Below are positions 19,951 through 29,016 of a stretch of DNA of 64,000 bases, piece after piece; position 1 is the stretch's first letter; the number at the start of each line of letters is the position of its first letter. Location: the NCBI RefSeq assembly GCF_030644205.1, contig NZ_CP128647.1:1364001-1428000 (forward strand), written 5' to 3'. Made by a program: the position numbers and the translations under genes. This stretch comes from Mogibacterium neglectum. GTDB taxonomy: Bacteria > Bacillota > Clostridia > Peptostreptococcales > Anaerovoracaceae. Under the pieces are notes generated by a model. That model was not told where the DNA came from, did no database searches, and was given only the letters and a program-made list of their open reading frames with translations.

Positions 19951-19987
19951 AAAGCACTGCAGCCTACGGGCTGCAGTGCTTTTGCTT
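19951..19987 (+). terminator. Terminator after tRNA-Arg
   Basis: A 14-bp perfect stem AAAGCACTGCAGCC/GGCTGCAGTGCTTT with a TACG tetraloop, running into TTTTGCTTT. Strong rho-independent form. Confidence 0.9.
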
Positions 19988-20127
19988 TGTGGTTATAATA
20001 TAACCAACTAGATATTAATTATTCTATGTATTTTCATCAGACTCTATATTAGCACCCTATAACTCACGAGCTATAAGGCTCTAATATCATTCTAATCCGC
20101 ACTTGATTTTAATTGATCTATCAAATT

Positions 20128-21303
20128 CTAAACTTCTCTGCCTGCGTTAAAGTCCATAGCTACCTTAGCATAAATCTGAGCTCCTCTTATAAGTTCAGGT
20201 TCATATACAGTGAACTTACTGTGATGCTGCACGTAGCAAGCGCCAGAAGCCTCATCTGCAACACCGAGCAGTAGCACACATCCTGGAACCTTTTCCATGA
20301 AGTAAGCGAAGTCTTCGCCTCCAGCAGTTGGCGGAACGTGTATAGGAGCTTCCTCCCCGATTACGTCCTGCGCTACAGCTCTAGCAAGTGCAGACATGCC
20401 CTCATCATTGACAGTAGGTGGTACAAGAAGCGTATCCCTAACCTCAGCTGTGCACCCATAAGCTTTAGCTGTGTCTGTGGCAACCTGCTCTACGTACTCA
20501 GGGAACTTATTGAACACATCATAGCTGAAGCATCTAGTTGTACCTGTAAGCTTGGCTGATCCGGCGATTACATTCCATCTCTCACCTGCATTAAATGTTC
20601 CAACTGTTACTACTGCAGGTTCAGCAGGAGCGAGTTTTCTTGAAACGACAGTCTGAAGACTTCCGACAATCGCAGAACCAGCCACGATAGCATCGACAGC
20701 TAGATCTGGCTGAGCTCCGTGTCCGGAGCTACCCTGTACATCGATTTCAAACATCCTTGCAGCACCCATTCTTGGACCTGCATCACAGCTGATATGTCCA
20801 GCTGGCACATTGCCCCAGACATGCATCGCAAAGCATGCATCTACACCATCTAGCGCACCATCTTCCACCATGGCTTTAGCACCAGTTGCAACTTCTTCAG
20901 AAGACTGCCATGCGAGCTTTACTGTTCCGCAGAGCTCATCCTTCATATCATTTAAAATGTGCGCTGCTGTAAGAAGCATTGAGATGTGACAGTCGTGGCC
21001 ACACGCATGCATGACCCCCTTTGTCTTCGATGCAAAAGGAAGTCCTGTCTCCTCGGTTACTGATAGGGCGTCAATATCTCCTCTGAGCAGTACAGTCTTG
21101 CCAGGCTTCGCACCTTTGATTGTTGCTAAAGTCGAAGTCTCAAGACCGCAGTGTTCCCATTCAACACCCATCTTGTCGAGCTCTTCTCTGATTTTCTTTG
21201 CTGTCTCATATTCCTTTTCACTCACTTCGGCGTTGTTATGAAACCAACGTCTCATCTCAACTTGATAGTCAGAATATTTTTCTGCAACCTCTTTCATACC
21301 CAT
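20128..21303 (-). CDS. M20-family amidohydrolase/aminoacylase
   Basis: 391 aa zinc hydrolase of the amidohydrolase (AbgB/HipO) branch, which releases amino acids from N-acyl or peptide-like substrates. Metal ligands are seen in HACGHDCHISM (about 98-108) and SSEEVATGAKAM (about 134-145), with further ones in AMHVWGNVPAG and TAGGEDFAYFME. The ATG has a GGGGGG site 7 bases upstream. Upstream on the same strand are a broken transporter and a broken second M20 gene; this copy looks intact and may be the survivor of a peptide-salvage module. Confidence 0.9.
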   Translation of the reverse strand: MGMKEVAEKYSDYQVEMRRWFHNNAEVSEKEYETAKKIREELDKMGVEWEHCGLETSTLATIKGAKPGKTVLLRGDIDALSVTEETGLPFASKTKGVMHACGHDCHISMLLTAAHILNDMKDELCGTVKLAWQSSEEVATGAKAMVEDGALDGVDACFAMHVWGNVPAGHISCDAGPRMGAARMFEIDVQGSSGHGAQPDLAVDAIVAGSAIVGSLQTVVSRKLAPAEPAVVTVGTFNAGERWNVIAGSAKLTGTTRCFSYDVFNKFPEYVEQVATDTAKAYGCTAEVRDTLLVPPTVNDEGMSALARAVAQDVIGEEAPIHVPPTAGGEDFAYFMEKVPGCVLLLGVADEASGACYVQHHSKFTVYEPELIRGAQIYAKVAMDFNAGREV

Positions 21304-21456
21304 GATATTACCCCCCTATATGTTAAAAAAGATTATTGTATAAGTATTGTGCTCGGGCAGGCCTTTTCTAGCCTATTAATGTTCTCACAGCCTGAGATAA
21401 TATCAGGCCGCTTTCTGCGACCCGAATATTGTTTTCCGAATTAAGCCTATATTCGC

Positions 21457-22612
21457 TTATAGAAGTGTAGCGAATATACCAGCTAAGAATACGGAAGTGA
21501 TAGTTACTGTAGTGAATCCACCAATGATCATCGATGGGAAAATTTTGCTCATCAAGTAGTTAACCTCGTCTGGATCATCAGATAGAGCCTCGCACGTCGA
21601 TTCAGAGATGATCGCATCTGCTGGGAATCCGTAAAGTGCTGTCAATCCATTTGCAAAAGCAAGATAGAACGACATCTTGAATATTTTTGCAATGATGAAC
21701 GAGAATACAGCCATACCTATGACACCTATGACGATGAGTATAACCATCGGTCCTATGATTGACTTAAGCATTGCTGGGGTTAGGTTCTTAAGTCCGTCGA
21801 ACACAATCATCATAAGCGCGAACATGCTAATCCAGTATGAATTTGCTCTGTTCAGAATATTTGTATCCAGGAATCCAACTGCACAGAAGATTACACCGAA
21901 TACTAACGCCCATATTGCTGGCGAAATTACTACACTGCCGAACTTAAGCTGTCCTGCGAGCGATGCAAACCACGCAACTAGACCAAGCTTGCAAAGCATG
22001 AATACTGGTGTATTGTACTTATCAGGAACTCTTGGCAAAAGCTTCTTAACCTTAGAATCATCGTTTACAACCGTCATTCCGATCTGCTTGTTAGCTTCCT
22101 TCTGTTCCTCTGTGAGAACAATTTCTCCGCTTCTAAGCTTAGACAGTAGATGGTTACCGCAAATGTAGCAGCTACCTCTAAGCCTTTTGCATGAGCAGCC
22201 ATCTGCATAGTTGTAGCGGCAACGATTCCACCAGTTAGTGGAGGTAGAGACCAGCTATCATCAGAGTTTTGTCCATGAACAGCGGTGCAAGATACCAGCT
22301 GAATAGCACCATACTTGCGAGGCCAGCTAGACATACAACGATAGTCTTCCACTGCTCCAGCAGATGCTTAACACTGATGATTGTACCGATATGTACGATA
22401 AGCAGCATCATAGCTACTGTTGCTGCAAATGGAACGAGTCCAGAATCTGTCCCTATTGTCTTAGGGAAGAATGTCCAGTATCCAAGTAGATATAGGATTG
22501 CGGATGCGAATACGGATGGTACCCAAGCCTTGGTAGCTGTTGAAATCCACTCACCAACGGCATAACAGATAGCCATCAACACGAATGCCAATAGTGCATT
22601 ATAAAATACCAT
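21457..22612 (-). pseudogene. Broken multi-span transporter (two frameshifts)
   Basis: Three overlapping reading frames together make one hydrophobic protein of about 385 aa. The first frame (22612 to about 22245) reads into TLMIAG. The second (about 22260 to 22130) gives PPLTGGIVAATTMQMAA and VTIYC. The third (about 22130 to 21457) resumes with LRSGEIVLTEEQKEA and runs to the end. Both shifts equal the loss of one base (or gain of two). The family could be an ESS/GltS-like symporter, but this is uncertain. Sequencing error is possible. The two separate open frames should not be annotated as two genes. Confidence 0.75.
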
Positions 22613-22753
22613 GTTTCTCTAGTACTTTCTGTTTTCTAAAAAATAACATCCTGTGAATTAATCTATTTTGACAGTTAGCCCTAACCCCTGACTATACTGC
22701 CTATATTACAAAGCCGCTCAGCAGCTCTATAAACTCTTATGCACTGCAATATA

Positions 22754-23141
22754 TTATGCATTGCAGTTTTCTTTTAAATACCTAATTGCTGTAGCAACCA
22801 TAGCCGCCATACCGTAAGGAATTGTCTCCTCGTTTAACGTACTTGCTGAATTATGTAGCGGAGCATAATGCCCTGCATTCCCAGCTTTCAAAATCATAAA
22901 TGTGCCAGGCTTTCCACTTACATCTGAGTAGGCACTGAAGTCCTCACTGAAATTCATCGGTCTATCTAAATCGATTACCCTATCTTCACCGATGGTATCT
23001 GCAGTTGCCGCCCTTGATACAGATGTGAGCTCTTTATCGTTTATCACTGGAGCATATCCCTTTACATAATTGACATCTACAGTGCATCCTAACCTCTTCA
23101 AAGAGCTCCCTTGCTCTCTTTAAAATTTTATTCTCACTCAT
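22754..23141 (-). pseudogene. Remnant of a second M20-family peptidase gene
   Basis: The C-terminal ~110 residues of an M20 enzyme are recognisable (LGCTVDVNYVKGYAPVIND, SEDFSAYSD, and AGHYAPLHNSAST, a typical ending). In a different frame just upstream is a normal-looking gene start, MSENKILKRARELFEEV, at 23141. The ~280 codons that should lie between, with the catalytic residues, are missing, so an internal deletion joined the two ends out of frame. It precedes the broken transporter on the same strand. Expression as a short protein from a TTG at 23101 is possible but unlikely. Confidence 0.8.
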
Positions 23142-23433
23142 CTTTAATCCCCTATTTGCGAATATGCGAATTGCATTTCACAATTTACAACACATATGTA
23201 AAAATCCTATAAGCCTTTAACCACAAGGCTTACATTAAGTCTAGAAATTTAATATGCTGTATTATAACACCGTTTTTTATAATTTAAACAAATTTTTCAT
23301 ACTTTTTTGTGTTATTTCACTAACACTTTCTAGAGCCACTGAAATTCCAACGATAAGTTGATATGAAAAATTTGCACTTTATCGTATACACTGTTTTATG
23401 GTTTATTTTCGTAGATATTAGAATATGGCATCA
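23142..23433. other. Gene-free AT-rich stretch
   Basis: No gene is supported here. The only structure I see is a small hairpin GTGTTA/TAACAC (23310-23326). With the terminator that follows, the whole gene-free interval is about 400 bases, consistent with sequence left behind by decay of the M20 module. Confidence 0.5.
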
Positions 23434-23475
23434 TAAAAAAGAATCCTCTCATCGCCAATGCGCCAAGAGGATTCC
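23434..23475 (-). terminator. Terminator of the mscS-type gene
   Basis: Stem GAATCCTCT/AGAGGATTC (23441-23449, 23466-23474) followed by six T on the minus strand. Confidence 0.85.
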
Positions 23476-23544
23476 TTCGGAATATTAATTACTTGCGTAT
23501 ATTAAATTGAAATTTCTATAGAAATTTGTATTGCTGATATGATT

Positions 23545-24339
23545 CTACTTACCGTCAGAATCATTAACATGTACATCGAGCTGACTATAAGGAAGCACAA
23601 TATCTGATTCAATAAGGCATTTCTGCAGCACACCCATAGCAGCTCTTCTCATAGCCCACTTATCCTTCGGCTTACACCAGTATCTGATCCTGTATGTTGC
23701 AGACGTTGCATCGAAGCTCTGGACAGCTAGATATTCAGAGTTCTTGATGCCTTTAACTGCTTTAATCTTCTTTGCACAGTCAGTCAGAACCTCTCTGACA
23801 TGCTCTGGATCCTCGTCATATCTGAGCCCTATGTCTATATCGTATATACCATTAGTTATACCCACTTTAGTGATATTTCTGTTGCAGATGGTAACATTAT
23901 CTCCTGTATTTAGGCTCGTGTACTGAGTGGTCTGAAGGGTGAATAGTGTAACTATACCTTCGTCATCATCAATCCTAATAACATCGCCAACTTTAAAGGC
24001 TTTGTCATTAATTATATGCATACCCATCAGCACATCCTTAAATACGTCCTGCATCGCCATGCCGAAAACCGCACCGGCAACACCAACACCAGCGATTATT
24101 GATGTAATCCGTATATTGTTTACTTCGAGTACTGCCAAGGCTGCAATTATCCAGGTTACAGTCTTCATCAGTCTAAACGTCGATCTAACAATCGCATTCA
24201 TCTGTACCGTATTGTTGGTCTTTTTGACATAGAGCTTATGCGTATGTTCTATGACGAGCGTTGCAATAGAGGTGACCAAGATGATGATTATGCTACTTAT
24301 AAATTGTGCCGAAGTGACCATTTTAACTATTATATCCAC
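23545..24339 (-). CDS. Small-conductance mechanosensitive channel (MscS family)
   Basis: 264 aa. Three membrane helices, then the pore helix IAGVGVAGAVFGMAMQDVF with the glycine/alanine packing pattern of MscS (about 78-96), the beta domain (FKVGDVIRIDDDEG), and a C-terminal alpha/beta domain. The start is GTG at 24339 behind GGGGGATAAC. It is separated from the upstream GNAT gene by 9 bases and so is probably cotranscribed. It relieves osmotic downshock. Confidence 0.92.
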   Translation of the reverse strand: MDIIVKMVTSAQFISSIIIILVTSIATLVIEHTHKLYVKKTNNTVQMNAIVRSTFRLMKTVTWIIAALAVLEVNNIRITSIIAGVGVAGAVFGMAMQDVFKDVLMGMHIINDKAFKVGDVIRIDDDEGIVTLFTLQTTQYTSLNTGDNVTICNRNITKVGITNGIYDIDIGLRYDEDPEHVREVLTDCAKKIKAVKGIKNSEYLAVQSFDATSATYRIRYWCKPKDKWAMRRAAMGVLQKCLIESDIVLPYSQLDVHVNDSDGK

Positions 24340-24348
24340 GTTATCCCC

Positions 24349-24900
24349 CTATCCTCGGAACACCGACAAGTCGTCCCAGCTCAAGAGTGATGATAGCACC
24401 CCAAAGCCTTCTATATCTTGATAAAATTCATCAATCTGCTTAGCTCCGTAATGCTTATATATCTCTTCTGCTTTGGTGTTACCTGCAAATACGTCGATTA
24501 CCATCTGTGAATATCCGATATCCGCCACTCTATTTCCCATCGTAAATAAGAGCCTTCGCCCTATACCAAAATCTCTGTAAGATGCCTCTATATGCAGCAT
24601 CTCAAGCCAGAATGCACCGAATACTTCCGGAGAGGGTGTGCCCGCTACAAAGCCGACAATCTCACCGGTTCCAGTCTCTTCACCATCTGTTAGTAGCTCA
24701 GCAACAAACATTTCATTTCCTGGTGTAAGAAAATATGTGTCCATCCTCTTCGACGCACTCTCAGGATTCACAGAGCTTAGATATCTTTTATCAAGTATAT
24801 TTGCATATGTATTATGATAGTTCTCTGATAGGATGCGCCCAACCTCGGCTATGTCGGAACGCTTCGCCTCACGAATTTTTATTTTTTTAATATCTTCCAT
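24349..24900 (-). CDS. GNAT-family N-acetyltransferase
   Basis: 183 aa acetyl-CoA-dependent transferase. The fold is recognisable from MLHIEASYRDFGIGRRLL, which contains the R/Q-x-x-G-x-G/A acetyl-CoA loop (about 115-130), and the later FAGNTKAEEIYKHYGAKQI. The acceptor is unknown. It is followed after 9 bases by the MscS gene. No toxin-antitoxin partner is present. Confidence 0.85.
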   Translation of the reverse strand: MEDIKKIKIREAKRSDIAEVGRILSENYHNTYANILDKRYLSSVNPESASKRMDTYFLTPGNEMFVAELLTDGEETGTGEIVGFVAGTPSPEVFGAFWLEMLHIEASYRDFGIGRRLLFTMGNRVADIGYSQMVIDVFAGNTKAEEIYKHYGAKQIDEFYQDIEGFGVLSSLLSWDDLSVFRG

Positions 24901-24976
24901 ACTATAGACCTGCCTTATTCATACGTTACTCTATAGTATACACGAATTTTCATTTAAATTCCTTTAAAGTAATAAC

Positions 24977-25094
24977 TTACTCCCAGTGTCCTTCACTGAC
25001 AAGCACCTGCTCGGTGTATGACTCTTTAACGACAACTGCCTTTATGGATACTACCTCAGCATGAAAACCTTGCTTTACATTATATACAAACCCA
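24977..25094 (-). other. Gene-free gap with an open protein-like tail in one frame
   Basis: Between the EamA stop (25095) and the GNAT start, one minus-strand frame stays open and ends at a TAA at 24977. It reads FVYNVKQGFHAEVVSIKAVV, then VVKESYTEQVLVSEGHWE. It has no start codon with a ribosome site and runs back into EamA in another frame, so it may be the 3' end of a lost gene or chance. See findings. Confidence 0.25.
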
Positions 25095-26021
25095 CTATTT
25101 CCCCACGCTGTCTCTCTCTGGCGATTTCCGCTGCACCTGTGCAACTACAGTGGATGCAAAGATTACAACACATCCACCCCACTCCACGAGAGACATATGC
25201 TCATGGAGGATAAGAACCCCAAATATCGCTGCAAACACGGATTCAAGACTCATTAGCAGCGATGCAACAACTGGATTAGTATATTTCTGCCCTATTATCT
25301 GCATAGTGTATGCGAGCGCCGTTGGAATAAGAGCCGAATAAAGCGTTACCCATAGGGCGTTCTTGATCATCTCTAGAGTTGTATTCTCAGCTATGAATGC
25401 GACAATCAGTGTAAGTACCCCGCACACTAGCATCTGCGCCACAGAGAGCATTAACGCATTATTCTTGGTTACGTGTTTTGATACAGCCATTATCTGTAGT
25501 GCAAAAAACAACGAACTCAAGAGTGTTATAGCATCACCTGTTCCCAGTCCCGAAAGCCCGCCATGTAAGCTCAACATTGCAAATCCTATCATCGCCATTA
25601 CTACTGAAATCCATATCCTTAGACCTACTTTATGTCCGCTAAAGATTCCCAGCAATGGAACGATAACTATATAAATTACGACGATAAAACCAGCTCTCCC
25701 AACTGGCACAGTTGTGAGTCCTACCTGCTGTAAATTCGATGCCATCCCGAGCATCGTCCCACACACGACACTCCCTACGAGCAAGTTCATCTTCCGAGTT
25801 CTTACTACATTCTCACCATGAAGCTTTTTACTAAAGAATTCCCTTGGTCTTGCAGCTTTTATGACTAGAGGCATAAGAGCTAATCCCCCAATAATCATTC
25901 GTGCTCCGTTAAAGAAATATGGACCTATAGAATCCATCCCCATCTTCTGAGCGATAAATCCACTTCCCCAGATAATCGCAACTATTAGCAGTGCAATATT
26001 TCCCTTGTTCTTATTGCTCAT
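25095..26021 (-). CDS. EamA/DMT-family exporter
   Basis: 308 aa with about ten membrane helices in two EamA repeats. The first opens LLIVAIIWGSGFIAQKMGMD, and the second ends with AIFGVLILHEHMSLVEWGG. The ATG at 26021 is chosen because AGGGGGA stands 6 bases upstream; an upstream ATG at 26042 would overlap that site. The substrate is unknown. It is monocistronic as far as can be seen and lies divergent to a GNAT gene. Confidence 0.9.
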   Translation of the reverse strand: MSNKNKGNIALLIVAIIWGSGFIAQKMGMDSIGPYFFNGARMIIGGLALMPLVIKAARPREFFSKKLHGENVVRTRKMNLLVGSVVCGTMLGMASNLQQVGLTTVPVGRAGFIVVIYIVIVPLLGIFSGHKVGLRIWISVVMAMIGFAMLSLHGGLSGLGTGDAITLLSSLFFALQIMAVSKHVTKNNALMLSVAQMLVCGVLTLIVAFIAENTTLEMIKNALWVTLYSALIPTALAYTMQIIGQKYTNPVVASLLMSLESVFAAIFGVLILHEHMSLVEWGGCVVIFASTVVAQVQRKSPERDSVGK

Positions 26022-26273
26022 ATGATAAGTCCCCCTAATCACCTAATCATATTGAAAGGTTATTGGTTTTTGTCAGCATTTACCTTGTCTGATTTAATAA
26101 TAACTAGGATATCACCATTACTGAATCCCTTTAATAAATAGTCCCAAATATGTAGTAAAATTATAACATGCAAGCATATTAAGGTGTACAATACCGCAAT
26201 TATATATGATAAGCTATGTAATTTTTTGGTATAATAAGACATCAATAAGATTGGTACTAGAGGAGGAATCGAC

Positions 26274-26828
26274 TTGATAGAAACTGACCACATCATACTT
26301 CGCAAGGCATCCTTTGCCGATTGCGACCTTTTCGCAGAATGGGAGTCGCGAGAAACTGTAATCGAGCATTTCTGTACGACAGGCAAAAGAAATCTCGATA
26401 CTATAACCGACGAATTTCACAACGTCATCCACGATCCATCTCGCGAATGGATGACAATAGTTGAGAAGTCTAGCAAAAAACCTCTGGGAAAAATAGATAT
26501 CACCAACATTGATTCCATCAATGATTCGTTAAATATCGCAATCATTTATCTCGCTGACGAAACGGCTCGCGGCAAAGGTTATGGAACAGAATCCATGGAA
26601 GCTCTTCTTCGCCACGCTTTCGAGGAGCTCGGCACACATAGAGTTACCGTTTCTCATTTTCCCGACGATAAAGTCGCTTCAAACCTATACACAAAGCTAG
26701 GTTTCAGAACAGAAGGCATACTCAAACTAGCCGGGAAACGCAGTAATGAGTATTTCGACATGGAGCTTAGGGCTATTCTAGTGGAAGAATGGGATGAACA
26801 GAACGAAATAAAAGCCTTAAATGCTTGA
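26274..26828 (+). CDS. GNAT acetyltransferase, RimJ/RimL-like
   Basis: 184 aa. It opens like RimJ/RimL relatives (IETDHIILRKASFADCDLF) and has an acetyl-CoA loop DETARGKGYGTESMEALL (about 96-113), then VTVSHFPDDKVASNLYTKLGF. The start is TTG at 26274, 6 bases after AGGAGGA; no in-frame ATG is better. A TATAAT (26230-26235) may be the -10. The acceptor could be a ribosomal protein N-terminus or a small molecule. The rplM promoter begins inside its stop codon. Confidence 0.87.
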   Translation: MIETDHIILRKASFADCDLFAEWESRETVIEHFCTTGKRNLDTITDEFHNVIHDPSREWMTIVEKSSKKPLGKIDITNIDSINDSLNIAIIYLADETARGKGYGTESMEALLRHAFEELGTHRVTVSHFPDDKVASNLYTKLGFRTEGILKLAGKRSNEYFDMELRAILVEEWDEQNEIKALNA

Positions 26829-26853
26829 CTTTAAACACTTTGAGTAATATAAT
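26825..26853 (+). promoter_or_regulatory. Promoter of rplM-rpsI
   Basis: TTGACT (26825-26830), 17 bases, TATAAT (26848-26853). This is nearly the full sigma-A consensus and the strongest promoter in the window, as expected for ribosomal protein genes. Confidence 0.85.
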
Positions 26854-26859
26854 TTTTTA

Positions 26860-27000
26860 GGCATATTGTGCAAATGGAGCAGGGCTCTGCCCGGTAGCTC
26901 CGACACTAAGTTATTTTTAGTATGTCGAACAAGATCTTTAGATCCTAGTAGACAGTGCCGAAACCGATCTTCGGATCTGAGTAGGTAGAAAGGACAGAAA
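26860..27000 (+). promoter_or_regulatory. Structured 5' leader of rplM (L13-leader-like)
   Basis: About 140 transcribed bases precede the rplM ATG. They form several hairpins: GGAGC..GCTCC enclosing GGGC/GCCC (about 26875-26902), CGACA-CTAA..TTAG-TGTCG (26909-26935), and two matching units GATCtttaGATC and GATCttcgGATC, each followed by a similar GAGTAGG/TAGTAGA segment. Many Firmicutes carry an autoregulatory L13 leader in this spot, bound by L13 itself. I could not compare it with that model. Confidence 0.6.
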
Positions 27001-27429
27001 ATGAAGTCTTACATCGCTAAGCCTGCAGATATCGGCCACAAGTGGTATGTTATCGATGCAGAGGACAAGACTCTAGGTAAGATTGCAGCTGAGATTGCAA
27101 TGATCCTAAGAGGAAAGAAGAAGCCTATCTACACACCTCACGTTGACTGCGGAGATTACGTAGTTGTTGTAAACGCTGAGAAGGTAGCAGTAACTGGCAA
27201 GAAAGAAAAGCAGAAGATTTACAAGAGCCACAGCGGATATCCAGGTGGTCTCAAGGAGATAACTCTTACAGAACTTCGCGCTAAGAAGCCAGAAGAGATC
27301 ATCCGTCACGCTGTTAAAGGCATGATGCCTAAGGGCAAGCTCGGCAGACAGATGTTCAAGAAGCTAAAGGTATACGCAGGACCTGAGCATCCACATGCTG
27401 CACAGAATCCTGAAGAGTGGACATTCTAG
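27001..27429 (+). CDS. rplM: Ribosomal protein L13
   Basis: 142 aa 50S protein, full length. It has the family's opening [20 protein letters not shown] (residues 13-32), the central [17 protein letters not shown], and the closing [12 protein letters not shown]. Start ATG 27001 follows AAAGGAC. It is cotranscribed with rpsI 17 bases downstream and probably feedback-regulated through the leader. Confidence 0.98.
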   Translation: MKSYIAKPADIGHKWYVIDAEDKTLGKIAAEIAMILRGKKKPIYTPHVDCGDYVVVVNAEKVAVTGKKEKQKIYKSHSGYPGGLKEITLTELRAKKPEEIIRHAVKGMMPKGKLGRQMFKKLKVYAGPEHPHAAQNPEEWTF

Positions 27430-27446
27430 GAAGGGAGGATTAGAAG

Positions 27447-27842
27447 ATGGCTAAAGAAATGTATCAGGCAACAGGAAGAAGAAAATCTTCAATTGCTAGA
27501 GTCAGATTACTCCCTGGAACAGGAAGAATCGTTGTAAACAAGAAGGATCTCGAAGATTACTTCGGACTTGAAGTTCTTAAGAACGAGGTTAAGAGACCTT
27601 TCGAAATCACTGGAACAACTGGAAAGTACGATGTAATCGCACTAGTCAACGGTGGTGGTACAACTGGACAGGCTGGAGCACTTAGACACGGTATCTCAAG
27701 AGCACTTTGCGAAGTAGATGCTGACGCTAACAGACCAGCACTTAAGGCCGCTGGATTCCTAACGAGAGACCCTCGTATGAAGGAAAGAAAGAAGTACGGT
27801 CTCAAGAAAGCTAGAAGAGCTAGCCAGTTCTCGAAGCGTTAA
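27447..27842 (+). CDS. rpsI: Ribosomal protein S9
   Basis: 131 aa 30S protein. It starts [19 protein letters not shown] and ends in the basic tail [14 protein letters not shown], whose last residues contact P-site tRNA. RBS GGAGGA lies 7 bases before the ATG. It is the second and last gene of the rplM-rpsI operon, and a terminator follows. Confidence 0.98.
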   Translation: MAKEMYQATGRRKSSIARVRLLPGTGRIVVNKKDLEDYFGLEVLKNEVKRPFEITGTTGKYDVIALVNGGGTTGQAGALRHGISRALCEVDADANRPALKAAGFLTRDPRMKERKKYGLKKARRASQFSKR

Positions 27843-27856
27843 TCTTATAGGACTTA

Positions 27857-27895
27857 AAAATTCCTGGGTTTCATAAGAATCCAGGAATTTTTATT
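27857..27895. terminator. Terminator between rpsI and convergent LysR gene
   Basis: Stem AAATTCCTGG / CCAGGAATTT with flanking A-run and T-run, so it can work on both strands. Confidence 0.85.
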
Positions 27896-27918
27896 TATAC
27901 TAGCTTTTTTATTTTTAA

Positions 27919-28800
27919 TTATTCAAATAATGATTCGCCATCGCTATTACTTTTGTTTACAAATTTCACTAAATCACGGAGTGATTTATTTTTGTTTTTT
28001 GACATGTAGACTAGTAACAAAATCTCTGTAAACGTCTCCCCTAAACTCTCCATATACATGTCTTCAATCGCTGTCATCTCCTCTTTTGGCTGGATAGCAA
28101 ATCCCTGCCCAAGCGCAATTAAAGTAGTCTGATTTGATACCGTATCAACTACACGTACATCCGAAAAAGTACTTTTATATATGCTTTTGAGATTATCTCT
28201 ACAGTATTCATGATACTCACTTTCAACTGCTTTGGTTATAAGTGGTAAATTCTCTATGACTTTCCCAACACTTCCATATTTAATCACGCTTTCTTGAGAG
28301 CAGCACAAAACATCGTGTGCAGCTCCGATTTCCATCTTCTCTATGCCAAGTGTATTTTCACTTAGCATTGTGACATCAGGAATAATCATCGCATCTATTG
28401 ATTCCATCTCCAGCATGTTTATCAATTGATCTTTGTCCTTAAACTCTACTTCGAAGGACATATCCTGATTCATGGCTTTGTACTTTCTTAGAAAATTAAC
28501 TGGTAGATAGTCTCCTGCAATTCCAATTCTAAGAAGTTTATCTTTCTCATTCTCAATTTGTTTTAATAAGCTCTCATACTGTCCGTTTATCTCTTTTACA
28601 CCTGCATAAAATTTTTCTCCGGCTTCAGTCAAACTGACTCCTTTATTAGTTCGGTAGAATAGCGTGCATCCGATTTCATTTTCTAATTTATTAATATACT
28701 TACCTATTGCAGTCTGCGTAATATTGCAAGCTTCAGCAGCTTTAGAAAAATTCAATAATTCTGCTGCAGCAATAAAATATTTCAGTTTAATTAAATCCAT
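27919..28800 (-). CDS. LysR-family transcriptional regulator
   Basis: 293 aa. The winged HTH is in residues 1-60 (LLNFSKAAEACNITQTAIGKYINKLE), followed by an effector domain from about 90. It is divergent from the brnQ-type gene across 216 bases, so it probably controls branched-chain amino acid uptake or its own expression. The paralogous LysR at 5472-6383 is distant in sequence. Confidence 0.88.
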   Translation of the reverse strand: MDLIKLKYFIAAAELLNFSKAAEACNITQTAIGKYINKLENEIGCTLFYRTNKGVSLTEAGEKFYAGVKEINGQYESLLKQIENEKDKLLRIGIAGDYLPVNFLRKYKAMNQDMSFEVEFKDKDQLINMLEMESIDAMIIPDVTMLSENTLGIEKMEIGAAHDVLCCSQESVIKYGSVGKVIENLPLITKAVESEYHEYCRDNLKSIYKSTFSDVRVVDTVSNQTTLIALGQGFAIQPKEEMTAIEDMYMESLGETFTEILLLVYMSKNKNKSLRDLVKFVNKSNSDGESLFE

Positions 28801-29016
28801 TTATCCTTTTCCTAAAATTAATCATAATTTATAATATGCTTGAAATTACAGCGATTATAACACACCCCTTCAGTAGATTAAACCTTGTTATTCCAAAAAG
28901 TACTAGACATATGATTATATTTCGGTACTGGTTTTTTAATAGTTAATATATAGTAATATCTATCTTTTTTAATTGTAAATAAACATTTTATTATTACTTT
29001 TATTATAGGAGGAACA

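Noticed and set aside
22074-22352. Minus-strand open frame of 92 codons
   Set aside because: Its second half is the middle of the broken transporter in the shifted frame; not a separate gene.
26060-26432. Minus-strand open frames before the TTG-started GNAT gene
   Set aside because: They run antisense to the GNAT gene and its promoter and lack ribosome sites and recognisable protein features.
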